Shown: one piece after another, positions 50,475-59,573 of the stretch
Position numbering within the stretch: position 1 is the first letter of the stretch
Layout of the letters: each line of letters begins with the position of its first letter
Assembly: GCA_021300175.1 (NCBI GenBank)
Contig: JAJTIC010000050.1
Span: forward strand, 1 to 63,802
DNA: 63,802 bases
Origin: Pseudomonadota bacterium
Lineage (GTDB): Bacteria; Bdellovibrionota; Bdellovibrionia; Bdellovibrionales; Bdellovibrionaceae
Direction: 5' to 3'
Made by a program: the position numbers and the translations under genes
Notes under the pieces: generated by a model
Database searches by the model: none
What the model was told of the DNA's origin: nothing
What the model saw: the letters and a program-made list of their open reading frames with translations, nothing else

Positions 50475-51953
50475 ATGCTGAACCATGTATCCTTGGGCAT
50501 TCACCCCAATCATGCTTCTTTTGATCCCGAATCGGCTTTGAGCAAACTGAAGAGTTCTGCTGACTGGGTGGCTCTTCGCTATGTGAACGAAAAAAATCAT
50601 TCTCGATCTTTTAAAAATGGAAAGTCAGAATCTCATTCGGTGAGTTTTGATCGCGGAGTGATGATCGAAGTCTTTGTGAACGGATATTTTGGCTATGCGG
50701 GCACCAGTGATCTCAGTAACGCAGGCCTCATGAGAGCCCTTTTAAAAGCGAAAGAAGTCGCTACTTTGGCAAGCCAACGGGGCATTTCTGAGTTCACTTT
50801 GGATCAAAGACCGGTGGCTCGCGGAGAATATCAAAGTCCATTCTTTCAAAACTTAGACGGCACTTCACTGAATGAGTTCTGCGACACATTGAGACTCGCC
50901 ACTGAGAGAATGAAAGCTTCAGATAAAATTGTATCCACTAGAGCGGACGCTCGGATTATTGAAACACATCAAGTTTATGTTTCAAGCCATGGAACCCATG
51001 TGGATCAAAAATACCTCATGATTGCGACAGACTTTAAAGCGACTGCAAAAGAAGGCAGCGAAACTCAATCTCGCTCTGACAAAGGTGGTCTGGCCCGCTG
51101 CAATCAAATGGGGCTTGAAGCACTTGACCGACGAGAAGTTCTCGCTCGCTGTGAGCAAATCGGCCGCGAAGCCCTGGAACTCTTAACGGCCCCCAATTGC
51201 CCTACGGACACTCGCGACTTAATCCTTGCTCCTGACCACATGTTGATTCAGATTCACGAATCTATCGGTCACCCCCTCGAGATCGATCGAATCTTAGGGG
51301 ATGAAAGAAACTATGCAGGGTGGTCTTTTGTAAAACCCTCAGATTTTGGAAAACTTCAGTATGGATCAAAGCTCATGAACGTGACTTTCGATCCCTCAGT
51401 CCCTGGTGAATTTGCTTCGTACGCTTTCGATGATTGTGGAAATCCCGCGACTCGCGAGTATTTGATCAAAGATGGCTTGCTGGTTCGAGGACTTGGCTCT
51501 TTGGAAAGTCAAAAGCGCTCTGGTATTCCAGGTGTTGCGAATTTTCGCTCAGCTTCTTGGAACCGAGCTCCCATTGACCGAATGGCCAATGTTAATCTTG
51601 AACCGGGCTCGAGCTCTCTGGCTGAGATGATTGCGCAAACAGAAAAAGGAATTTACGTCCAGAGTAATCAGTCTTGGTCCATAGATGATTACCGAAATAA
51701 GTTTCAGTTCGGAGCCGAGTACGCTCAGTTGATTGAAAATGGAAAGCTCACCACCGTCGTTAAGAATCCCAACTATCGCGGAATCACTGTGCCATTCTGG
51801 AATAGCTTAATAGCTGTGGGCAATGCCGCTGACGTCGAAATGTATGGCTCCCCTTACTGTGGCAAAGGCGAACCCAGCCAGATCATTCGTGTGGGCCATT
51901 CGTCTCCTCATTGTCTCTTCTCGCAAATTGAAATTTTCGGAGGTGGCCATTGA
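50475..51953 (+). CDS. tldD: Metalloprotease TldD
   Basis: 492 residues. Zinc motif HESIGHPLE (HExxxH) in the order of TldD, plus YGSPYCGKGEPSQIIRVGH near the C terminus, where the third metal ligand lies. With TldE it forms a heterodimer that degrades unfolded or small peptides in a narrow channel and matures peptides such as microcin B17 or CcdA-related substrates. AGGAG before the ATG. Its TGA overlaps the TTG of tldE. Confidence 0.95.
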   Translation: MLNHVSLGIHPNHASFDPESALSKLKSSADWVALRYVNEKNHSRSFKNGKSESHSVSFDRGVMIEVFVNGYFGYAGTSDLSNAGLMRALLKAKEVATLASQRGISEFTLDQRPVARGEYQSPFFQNLDGTSLNEFCDTLRLATERMKASDKIVSTRADARIIETHQVYVSSHGTHVDQKYLMIATDFKATAKEGSETQSRSDKGGLARCNQMGLEALDRREVLARCEQIGREALELLTAPNCPTDTRDLILAPDHMLIQIHESIGHPLEIDRILGDERNYAGWSFVKPSDFGKLQYGSKLMNVTFDPSVPGEFASYAFDDCGNPATREYLIKDGLLVRGLGSLESQKRSGIPGVANFRSASWNRAPIDRMANVNLEPGSSSLAEMIAQTEKGIYVQSNQSWSIDDYRNKFQFGAEYAQLIENGKLTTVVKNPNYRGITVPFWNSLIAVGNAADVEMYGSPYCGKGEPSQIIRVGHSSPHCLFSQIEIFGGGH

Positions 51954-53296
51954 AAGAGCTTTTTCAAACACTGGGTGCCAAGTTGTTTACCGAGCTCAAA
52001 TCCGGAGAAGAGCTTGGGCTTTTTCTTTCAGCAGAGCAAACAGACTATGTGCGCTTCAATCAAAGTCGTGTTCGCCAAAGCACTTTTGTTGATCAAAAAG
52101 TCATGACAATGACTTTTCAGAGCCCGTCGCGAAAAGTGGTGTTTGATCTAACACTTTCAGGAGTTTATGACATCGACTTTGCCCAAAGCTTAAGTCTTCT
52201 TGAGCGCGCTCGAGAAGAAGTAAAAGTCCTGCCACAAGATGATTTCGTCTCTCCGATGAAAAATGCAGGGAACAGCCACCAAGAGCACAAAAGCGAGCTC
52301 CCGACGGTGAATCAAGCCATTGAAGAGATTTGTCGGGCGGCCGATCATGTAGATCTGGCAGGTTTTCTTGCCCTGGGGCTCACAGTTCGAGCAAGCCTCA
52401 ATCACTTAGGACAAAATCATTGGTTTAGCACAGAGTCTTTCTTTTTTGATTATTCACTTTATACCAAAAATTCGAATGGCGAGAATAAAGCAGCGAAAGG
52501 CACTTACGCAGGCACAGATTGGGACTCAAAAAGTTTGGCTGAAAACATCCGTGAGTCGGTCCACTGGATCGAACTTTTGAAAAAGCCCACCCAGTCTGTT
52601 CCTCGAGGCTCTTACCGTGTGTACATGGCACCAGCTGCGGTTGCTGATCTTGTGGGAATGCTGAACTGGGGTGGCCTCAGTCTCAACTCTTACAAAAATG
52701 GTAGTTCACCTCTGAATCAACTGATTGAAAAAGAAAGATTCTTTCATCCTGCCATCACCGTGGAAGAAAATTTCGGCTTAGGCCTGAGCCCCAGATTCAA
52801 TTCCTTAGGTGAAGTCTCTCCCGAAAAGTTGAAACTGATCGAAAACGGACAGCTTCAAAATCTATTAGTGAGTTCAAGGTCTGCTCAAGAATACTCGGTT
52901 TCCACCAATTTTGCAGACAAAAGGGAGTCCTGCCGGTCCATGAACATGTTGCCTGGCACTGGCACCTTGAGCTTTCCTTCGACACAAGCGCTCGATAGAC
53001 TTGGAACCGGTTTGTACCTGGGAAATCTTCATTATTTGAACTGGAGTGACTTAAAAACAGCTCGCATCACGGGGATGACTCGGTTTGCTTGTTTTTGGGT
53101 TGAGAAAGGGCAAGTGGTTGGACCTATTCAGGATTTACGCTTTGATGAAAGCTTGTATCGCTGCTTAGGTTCTGAAGTAGAAGCTCTAACGGATGAGTCC
53201 TTTGTGGCTCCTGAAGTCGACACTTATTACCAAAGATCCCTCGGCGGAAAGAAAGCTCCTGGCCTTCTCTTGAAGGACTTCACTTTCACTTTGTAA
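51950..53296 (+). CDS. tldE: TldE/PmbA, partner of TldD
   Basis: 448 residues. PmbA_TldD family without the HExxxH motif, as in TldE, so it is the non-catalytic subunit. Visible: FNQSRVRQST near the start, SVPRGSYRVYMAPAAVADLV mid-gene, and LGNLHYLNWSDLKTARITGM towards the end. The start is a TTG with GGAGG seven bases upstream, overlapping the tldD stop in a TTGA arrangement: clear translational coupling. Confidence 0.93.
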   Translation: MKELFQTLGAKLFTELKSGEELGLFLSAEQTDYVRFNQSRVRQSTFVDQKVMTMTFQSPSRKVVFDLTLSGVYDIDFAQSLSLLERAREEVKVLPQDDFVSPMKNAGNSHQEHKSELPTVNQAIEEICRAADHVDLAGFLALGLTVRASLNHLGQNHWFSTESFFFDYSLYTKNSNGENKAAKGTYAGTDWDSKSLAENIRESVHWIELLKKPTQSVPRGSYRVYMAPAAVADLVGMLNWGGLSLNSYKNGSSPLNQLIEKERFFHPAITVEENFGLGLSPRFNSLGEVSPEKLKLIENGQLQNLLVSSRSAQEYSVSTNFADKRESCRSMNMLPGTGTLSFPSTQALDRLGTGLYLGNLHYLNWSDLKTARITGMTRFACFWVEKGQVVGPIQDLRFDESLYRCLGSEVEALTDESFVAPEVDTYYQRSLGGKKAPGLLLKDFTFTL

Positions 53297-53365
53297 ATCT
53301 TCTAAGATCCCCTAGTCGCGAGCTTAAATCTGAGATATAAGGTCTCTGAAATTAAGGAGACTTTT

Positions 53366-53776
53366 ATGGCCGTACAATATTCTCTCGATGTAAAAAAATT
53401 GATGACAGATTTACGAGGCGACAAAGGCGTTGCCGCTTTGAAAGACGAAGCTGAAAAAATTCGCGCAGAACTTAAAAAACTGAGTGCCATGGGCAAAACG
53501 GAAGCTTCTTCACGCTTAAAGTCTATTGAAGCTCGTTATGTAAAAATTCTGAACCTCCTTCAGGCAGCGCAAAAGGACTTGGATAAGGAAATGAAGAACA
53601 CCGTATTGGTGGCTCGTAAAACAGCCAAAGATGCTGAAAAAGTTCTTTCCAGCTACAAAAAACTGGCTTTGAAAGAAAAATCAAAGTTTTTGGCCGCTTT
53701 TTCAAAGAAGCAGTCTGTTAAAAAAGCGACTTCTAAGAAGACAACAAAGAAAACCACAGCGAAAGCTTCAAACTAG
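53366..53776 (+). CDS. Small basic protein with histone-H1-like lysine-rich tail
   Basis: 136 residues. Residues 1-105 are helical and probably coiled-coil (VAALKDEAEKIRAELKKL, AAQKDLDKEMKNTVLVARK); the last ~22 are Lys/Thr/Ser/Ala-only (KKATSKKTTKKTTAKA), like bacterial H1-type (AlgP/HctA-like) nucleoid tails. It could bind DNA or RNA nonspecifically. AAGGAG stands before the ATG. The downstream hairpin at 53799 is also its terminator candidate. Confidence 0.8.
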   Translation: MAVQYSLDVKKLMTDLRGDKGVAALKDEAEKIRAELKKLSAMGKTEASSRLKSIEARYVKILNLLQAAQKDLDKEMKNTVLVARKTAKDAEKVLSSYKKLALKEKSKFLAAFSKKQSVKKATSKKTTKKTTAKASN

Positions 53777-53798
53777 TCCGCGTCAATGTAGGCATTTG

Positions 53799-53854
53799 AA
53801 CCCCATGTGTGCTAGCTTTCCTCTCGGATAAGCTCTTAAACATGGGGTTTTTTT
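53799..53854 (+). promoter_or_regulatory. Hairpin with U-run overlapping the gcvP ribosome-binding site (attenuator or terminator)
   Basis: AACCCCATGT (53799-53808) and ACATGGGGTT (53840-53849) pair perfectly over 10 bp with a 31-base loop, followed by seven Ts that run into the gcvP ATG at 53855. The 3' arm supplies the only Shine-Dalgarno-like GGGG, so folding would hide it; the T-run also makes it a good terminator for the gene before. No glycine-riboswitch core sequence is visible. Confidence 0.7.
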
Positions 53855-56695
53855 ATGCAAACAAATCACGAATTTTCTGGTCGCCATATTGGGCCTCGAA
53901 CTTCTGATGTTCGGGCTATGCTCAAAGAACTTGGTTTTTCAACTTTGGAAGAAATGGCTTCCAAAGTGATCCCCCCAAATATTCGTTCTCGAAAGAGTTT
54001 TGATCTGGGCCCTGGTCTTTCTGAATTTGAAATGCTTCAAAAAGCAAAATCAATTCTGAGTAAGAATAAAATCACTCGCAATTACATTGGGCTCGGTTTT
54101 CATGACACGATCACCCCCACGGTGATCCAAAGAAACATTCTTGAGAATCCAGTTTGGTACACGGCTTACACTCCTTACCAAGCTGAGATCGCTCAGGGTC
54201 GTATGGAGTCCCTGCTGAATTTTCAAACCATGGTGACCGACCTGACGGCGATGGAGATTTCCAATGCCTCTCTGCTGGATGAAGGAACTGCGGCTGCTGA
54301 AGCTATGGCGATGGCCGCTAATTTGGTGAAGAACAAGGCCGTTGATTTTATCGTCGATGAAAATTTACATCCCCATGTGATTGAAGTCTTGCACACTCGG
54401 TCAGAGCCTTTGGGACTAAAAATGCATGTGGTGAATGTGGACACTCATCAAATCACGACACCATTATTTGCAGCGATCGTGGCTTATCCTGGAACCGATG
54501 GAGCGGTTCAAATCCGCCGAGAATTAGCAGATCGCATGCATACTCAGGGTGGAATGCTGATCGTGGATGTTGATCTTTTGAGTCTCACATTACTCAAGCC
54601 GCCTGGAGAATGGGGCGCTGATATTGTGGTTGGTAACTCTCAACGGTTTGGAGTTCCACTTGGGTTTGGCGGTCCTCACGCGGCCTTCCTAGCAACGAAA
54701 GATGCGCACAAGCGCTTGATGCCGGGCCGATTGGTCGGTGTCAGCCAAGATGCTCAGGGGAAGAAAGCTCTCCGATTAGCTTTGCAGACACGCGAACAAC
54801 ATATTCGCCGCGAAAAAGCGACTTCAAATATTTGCACAGCTCAAGTTTTGCTCGCCAACATGGCTGCTATGTACGCAGTTTATCACGGCCCGCACGGTTT
54901 GAAAGCTATCGCGGATCGAATTCATGCTTTGGCGGCGGCTTTGGCCACCGCTCTTAGAAATCAAGGTTTGAAAGTTTCAGAGCAAACATTCTTTGATACT
55001 TTAAAAATTGAAAACGTAAACGTGGCGCAAGTTCGACAAACCGCCGAAAATTTGGGAATTAACCTCAGATACTTGAACGATCAGACAATCACTTTGTCTT
55101 TGCATGAAAAAACAAATGTGAAAGATCTCCAAGATTTGGCTTCTTGCTTCGGCGTGAAAGCCGATTTCTCATCGGTGCTGGAACAAGGATACCAGTCGAT
55201 CAACCCGGACCTTGTTCGAACTTCTTCTTACCTCACTCATCCTGTGTTCAATAGCCATCACTCGGAAACAGAGCTCTTGAGATACATTCATCACCTCCAA
55301 AGCAAAGATCTGACTTTGGCTCACTCGATGATTCCCCTCGGGTCTTGCACGATGAAATTGAATGCCACGACGGAACTGACTCCGGTCTCCTGGCCAGAAG
55401 TGAACTCCCTGCATCCTTTTGCTCCGCTCAACCAGACTCAAGGGATGCTTGAATTGATTCGCGATCTCGAAAAACAGCTCTGTGAAATCACCGGCTTTGC
55501 AGCTGTGAGCTTGCAGCCCAATGCAGGCTCTCAAGGCGAATTTGCAGGTCTTTTAGTGATCCGGAAGTACCACCAATCTCGGGGCGATCATCACAGAAAC
55601 ATTTGCCTGATCCCAAGTTCTGCTCATGGAACAAACCCTGCCTCAGCTGTCATGTGTGGAATGCAAGTGGTGGTTGTTGCTTGTGACGAGGCCGGAAACG
55701 TTGATGTCACTGATCTCAAAGCCAAAGCCGAGTTGCACAAAAATAACTTGGCAGCACTGATGGTCACTTATCCTTCCACTCATGGAGTGTTTGAAGAAAG
55801 CATCACTGAGATTTGCAAAATCATTCACGATCATGGCGGCCAAGTGTACATGGATGGAGCTAATCTTAATGCTTTAGTGGCTCTTTGTCGCCCCGGAGAG
55901 TTTGGTCCCGATGTTTCTCACATGAATTTGCACAAGACTTTCAGTATCCCCCACGGGGGTGGAGGGCCTGGAGTCGGCCCGATTGGTGTCGCTGCTCATT
56001 TGAAGAGCTTTTTACCCACACACTCTTTGGTGAAAGAGGCAGGTCCCAAAGATGGAATTTCAGCAACCACGTCTGCACCATGGGGCTCGGCGAGTATTTT
56101 GCCGATCTCTTGGACCTACATTACAATGATGGGAGAACAAGGCTTGAAGCAAGCAACTCTCATTTCGATTCTCAATGCAAACTATATCGCGAAAAAATTG
56201 AATTCTTATTACCCTGTTCTTTACAAAGGGAAAGAGGGACTCGTCGCTCATGAGTGCATTATCGATCTTCGACATCTCAAAAAATCGGCGGATGTCGATG
56301 TGACTGATGTGGCTAAGCGACTGATGGATTATGGGTTTCACGCACCGACCATGAGCTGGCCTGTCGCTGGGACATTAATGATCGAACCCACAGAGAGCGA
56401 AAGCAAAGCTGAGCTGGATCGCTTCATCGAAGCGATGATTGCCATCCGAAAAGAAATCCAGGCCGTCGAAGACAAAAAAATGGATCCCATGGACAATCCA
56501 TTAAAGAACGCTCCTCACACCATGTATGTAGCCACAGCGACCGAATGGAAACATCCCTACAGCCGTGAACAAGCTGTTTTCCCATTGCCATGGGTAAAAG
56601 CGAATAAGTTCTGGCCTGCGGTCGGAAGAGTCGATAACGCTTTCGGTGACCGAAACGTGGTGTGCTCTTGTCCCCCTCTCGAGGATTTCCAATAA
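53855..56695 (+). CDS. gcvP: Glycine dehydrogenase (P protein of glycine cleavage system), fused P1-P2 form
   Basis: 946 residues, full-length fused type. N terminus [13 protein letters not shown], central [10 protein letters not shown], and the PLP lysine in [18 protein letters not shown]. It decarboxylates glycine and loads the aminomethyl group on lipoyl-GcvH. The ATG at 53855 is required by the N-terminal motif. gcvT and gcvH lie 5 kb further on, after four unrelated genes; a 19-base gap leads into the GT9 gene, so read-through is likely. Confidence 0.97.
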   Translation: MQTNHEFSGRHIGPRTSDVRAMLKELGFSTLEEMASKVIPPNIRSRKSFDLGPGLSEFEMLQKAKSILSKNKITRNYIGLGFHDTITPTVIQRNILENPVWYTAYTPYQAEIAQGRMESLLNFQTMVTDLTAMEISNASLLDEGTAAAEAMAMAANLVKNKAVDFIVDENLHPHVIEVLHTRSEPLGLKMHVVNVDTHQITTPLFAAIVAYPGTDGAVQIRRELADRMHTQGGMLIVDVDLLSLTLLKPPGEWGADIVVGNSQRFGVPLGFGGPHAAFLATKDAHKRLMPGRLVGVSQDAQGKKALRLALQTREQHIRREKATSNICTAQVLLANMAAMYAVYHGPHGLKAIADRIHALAAALATALRNQGLKVSEQTFFDTLKIENVNVAQVRQTAENLGINLRYLNDQTITLSLHEKTNVKDLQDLASCFGVKADFSSVLEQGYQSINPDLVRTSSYLTHPVFNSHHSETELLRYIHHLQSKDLTLAHSMIPLGSCTMKLNATTELTPVSWPEVNSLHPFAPLNQTQGMLELIRDLEKQLCEITGFAAVSLQPNAGSQGEFAGLLVIRKYHQSRGDHHRNICLIPSSAHGTNPASAVMCGMQVVVVACDEAGNVDVTDLKAKAELHKNNLAALMVTYPSTHGVFEESITEICKIIHDHGGQVYMDGANLNALVALCRPGEFGPDVSHMNLHKTFSIPHGGGGPGVGPIGVAAHLKSFLPTHSLVKEAGPKDGISATTSAPWGSASILPISWTYITMMGEQGLKQATLISILNANYIAKKLNSYYPVLYKGKEGLVAHECIIDLRHLKKSADVDVTDVAKRLMDYGFHAPTMSWPVAGTLMIEPTESESKAELDRFIEAMIAIRKEIQAVEDKKMDPMDNPLKNAPHTMYVATATEWKHPYSREQAVFPLPWVKANKFWPAVGRVDNAFGDRNVVCSCPPLEDFQ

Positions 56696-56714
56696 TCAAG
56701 CAATAAGGTCTCCA

Positions 56715-57749
56715 ATGAAAAAAATCGCACTGATTCGATTAGATAAAATTGGGGACCTTGTATCCACACTCCCTTGCGATGAGGCTTTTGCTTGGTCGGG
56801 GGAATGCACATGGCAGCCGACCTGGGTCGTTTATCAAAGTGTTTCTTTTCTGTGTGAATATTCTGAACCCAAAAGAAATTATGTTTCACTGTCAAGTGCT
56901 GAGACTGGATTTCGAGAACTTCGTGACTACTTAAAAAAAGAAAAGCCCGATGCTGCGCTGATTTACTACGCCCCTTGGTGGGCCAGCTTTGCTTGTTGGC
57001 TTGAAGGCATTCCCCTCCGAGTGGGGCGAAAATCGCAATGGCACTCTTACTTGTTTCTGACTCACTCCCTCAGACAATCAAGATCTCATTCAGAAATGCA
57101 CGAAGCTGAGTACAACTGGGATCTCACCCGATTTGCGGCTCTCAAGTGTGGAATATCTCTTGAACCCTTGAAAAAATCTCTGGGATATCTCTCGCTGGCT
57201 CCCGCTCCGAATCGTCAGCTGGCAGAAAGATTCGGTCTACTGAGTCAACAATATGTGGTGATTCACCCTGGTATGGCGGGTTCGGCTCGCAACTGGAGTC
57301 AGGGCAATTACAATGCCCTCATTGAAAAGCTGGTCAATGCCACAACAGTGGTGATCACTGGCACCCCCAGCGATGAGCCCTATCTAGATCAAATCAAAGC
57401 TCAATGGCAGAATCATGACAAAGTTATTTGGCTTCAAAATGAATTGAAAATCAATGAGCTGCTCACCGTCCTGAAGAACGCACTTGCTGTGGTCGCCCCA
57501 AGCACGGGAGTTCTTCATCTTGCCGCGAGCGTTGGGACAGCCACCGTGGGACTGTATTCGCCGATCAGAGCCCATGCTTCGAAGCGCTGGGGTCCCCGCT
57601 CAGCCCGCACGCAAATTTTGGAACCGGAAGTCCAATGCCCCGCAAGTTCGAAGTGTTTAGGGACAACCTGCAAAGACTATGACTGCATGGATCACATCAA
57701 AGTAAATCAAATCATACAGAAAATCCCCTTCGAGTCGCACCGACCATGA
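56715..57749 (+). CDS. Glycosyltransferase family 9 (ADP-heptose:LPS heptosyltransferase-like)
   Basis: 344 residues. GT-B family 9: N-terminal KKIALIRLDKIGDLVSTLP (catalytic Asp region), VVIHPGMAGSARNWSQGNY (donor phosphate site) and APSTGVLHLAASVGTATVGLY. It probably adds a heptose, or similar, to lipopolysaccharide core and fits with the heptose kinase RfaE1 at 34.9 kb. ATG with AAGG seven bases upstream. Its TGA overlaps the ATG of the next gene (ATGA). Confidence 0.92.
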   Translation: MKKIALIRLDKIGDLVSTLPCDEAFAWSGECTWQPTWVVYQSVSFLCEYSEPKRNYVSLSSAETGFRELRDYLKKEKPDAALIYYAPWWASFACWLEGIPLRVGRKSQWHSYLFLTHSLRQSRSHSEMHEAEYNWDLTRFAALKCGISLEPLKKSLGYLSLAPAPNRQLAERFGLLSQQYVVIHPGMAGSARNWSQGNYNALIEKLVNATTVVITGTPSDEPYLDQIKAQWQNHDKVIWLQNELKINELLTVLKNALAVVAPSTGVLHLAASVGTATVGLYSPIRAHASKRWGPRSARTQILEPEVQCPASSKCLGTTCKDYDCMDHIKVNQIIQKIPFESHRP

Positions 57750-58738
57750 AGGTCTTAAAAATTCCCCAAGAGCTGGTTGATGCTATCGAAGGATGCCTCC
57801 AGGATCTCGGGACTTCTTTGACTGATTCAAAAAAAATCAGTGAGGCCGTTCTCAGACAAAGTGATTACTATATTAAAAATCCGCTCGGACGCACACCTTG
57901 GTCAGAGACATGGTGTCAGGTTGCCCAACTCGCTTACTATTTACCTTTGAATTTTCTTCGCGCGCAAAGAGTTCAAGCTGAGATTCCCAAGACCACTGAA
58001 ATTTTGGATTTTGGATCAGGTCTCGGAGCTGGAAGTTTGGGCCTTTTGCTGAACAGGCCGGTGCGCCGAGCTCAGTTTGTGGAGACCTCCCTTGACGCTC
58101 AAAAAATTCATCAAAAGATTTGTAAAGCACTGAAGATTTCTGCGGATCTTTCTTGGAGCACTGCTTTGCCTCAAGACAATCCAGAAACTGTGATCTGCTC
58201 TTATTCACTGACTGAGCAAGAGAACCTCCCGAGCTTTCTCATGAAAGCGCAACATCTGCTTTTGATAGAACCTTCCACGAGTCAGGATGGTCGCCGGCTA
58301 ATGGCTTGGAGAGAACTTCTCGTGCAAAAAGGCTTTCATCTCTTGGCTCCTTGCACTCATCACCAACAGTGCCCTCTGCTGAAAGAAAGTGCTAAAGATT
58401 GGTGCCACGACCGAGTTCATTGGGAGATGCCTGACTGGTTTCAAAAGATCGAAGCGGCCTTACCGATGAAAAATCGTACACTGACGCTTTCTTATTTAGT
58501 GGCTTCCCAAAAACAGAAGCCTCTTCGAACAGCGCAAGAAGGTCGCCTGGTCGGCGACTCTCTTGTTGAAAAAGGTAAAACTCGTCAGCTCATCTGCCGA
58601 GGACCTTCCAGGGAATTCCTCGTATGGATGCATAAGAATGGTCCTGCAGAGACTCTCTTTCGAGGAGATCTTTTCATCGTTCCTCAGGACGCTCAGAAAG
58701 TCTCCAACGAAGTTCGATTGGCCCCAAAATCGCAGTAG
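57746..58738 (+). CDS. Rsm22/METTL17-like ribosome-associated methyltransferase-fold protein
   Basis: 330 residues. A SAM Rossmann motif (EILDFGSGLGAG, ~86-97) and a late part of the Rsm22 family: APCTHHQQCPLL (Cys203, Cys209), KDWCHDRVHW (Cys220) and RQLICRGPSREFL (Cys284). Those four cysteines match the spacing of the 4Fe-4S ligands of the mitochondrial small-subunit assembly factor METTL17/Rsm22. A role in small-subunit ribosome assembly or rRNA binding is likely; methyltransferase activity is unproven in the family. Confidence 0.85.
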   Translation: MKVLKIPQELVDAIEGCLQDLGTSLTDSKKISEAVLRQSDYYIKNPLGRTPWSETWCQVAQLAYYLPLNFLRAQRVQAEIPKTTEILDFGSGLGAGSLGLLLNRPVRRAQFVETSLDAQKIHQKICKALKISADLSWSTALPQDNPETVICSYSLTEQENLPSFLMKAQHLLLIEPSTSQDGRRLMAWRELLVQKGFHLLAPCTHHQQCPLLKESAKDWCHDRVHWEMPDWFQKIEAALPMKNRTLTLSYLVASQKQKPLRTAQEGRLVGDSLVEKGKTRQLICRGPSREFLVWMHKNGPAETLFRGDLFIVPQDAQKVSNEVRLAPKSQ

Positions 58739-58747
58739 TTTTCAGTC

Positions 58748-59437
58748 ATGAAAACACAAATCAGTTTTTTTATCTCATTGGCCTTTTGTTTGACTTTAAG
58801 CTTGTCTTTGAACGCCCTTGCACAATTCTCACAGAAGCAAAACTTGACACCCCTTGAAGGTTTTTCAAATCCTTGGAATCTGTCTTTGGCTCAGAGAGAA
58901 CGTATTCTTGAGTCGTATTCGCATTTAGATCTTGATCGAAAAATCGCTACTCAAGCCCTCGAAGATGCGGTGATTTTCTTTGAACTGAACAAGAATAAGA
59001 TTCCTCGCCATGATCTCCTGGTCGTGATCGATTATTCAAAGCCTTCTTGGCAGGACCGCTTTTATGTCATCGACTTAGAAACTGGAAAAGTGGAAGCCTT
59101 CAAAACTTCTCACGGAAAAGGGTCAGATCCCACTCACACAGGGCGAGCCCAGTTCTTTTCGAACACGCCTGACTCTAATATGACCTCTTTGGGGTTCTAT
59201 TTAACGGGCCACGATTACGATGGGCAATATGGCAAAGCGCTGAAGATGCATGGTCTTTCGGAAAGCAACTCAAAGGCTTTTGACCGAGCGATTGTCATTC
59301 ATGGCGCTGGCTACGTGAACGAGAGTGAAAATTGGGTGGGCCGCAGTCAGGGCTGTCCTGCTTTAGATTTCAAATTCTCTACCAAAGTGATCGAAAAGAT
59401 CAAAGAGGGTGCGTTGATTTATTCATGGGCCAACTAA
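58748..59437 (+). CDS. Exported murein L,D-transpeptidase-like protein (YkuD_2 type)
   Basis: 229 residues. Signal peptide ending NALA-QFS. Catalytic block: VIHGAGYV (His185) and GRSQGCPAL (Cys203), the HxxG...SxGC pattern of L,D-transpeptidases, in the variant family usually annotated YkuD_2. Such enzymes form or exchange 3-3 links in peptidoglycan, attach proteins, or cleave. Ten bases after the Rsm22-like gene and 136 before the ATP-grasp gene. A TGCCCC/GGGGCA hairpin follows the stop but has no T-run. Confidence 0.9.
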   Translation: MKTQISFFISLAFCLTLSLSLNALAQFSQKQNLTPLEGFSNPWNLSLAQRERILESYSHLDLDRKIATQALEDAVIFFELNKNKIPRHDLLVVIDYSKPSWQDRFYVIDLETGKVEAFKTSHGKGSDPTHTGRAQFFSNTPDSNMTSLGFYLTGHDYDGQYGKALKMHGLSESNSKAFDRAIVIHGAGYVNESENWVGRSQGCPALDFKFSTKVIEKIKEGALIYSWAN

Positions 59438-59573
59438 GACCTCTAGAACTGCCCCTGGGGGGCATCTGTCCAAGCTTTTGACAAGTAGTTGTTAAGGATC
59501 CCCTCCTCTTTTGAATCTGACTGTTGATTCCAAGGCCCATAATTCGCAGTCGGGACCGATGGCGAGGTAGCTC

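Noticed and set aside
50234-50500. 88-codon open frame in the gap before tldD (minus strand)
   Set aside because: Overlaps the tldD start, has no ribosome site and no family-like sequence; Pro/Cys-rich translation looks like a chance frame.
53777-53854. Glycine riboswitch upstream of gcvP
   Set aside because: The gap is only 78 bases and lacks the conserved core and tandem aptamer; only a simple hairpin is present.
59444-59466. TGCCCC/GGGGCA hairpin after the L,D-transpeptidase-like gene as a terminator
   Set aside because: Very short stem with a three-base loop and no T-run; could be chance.
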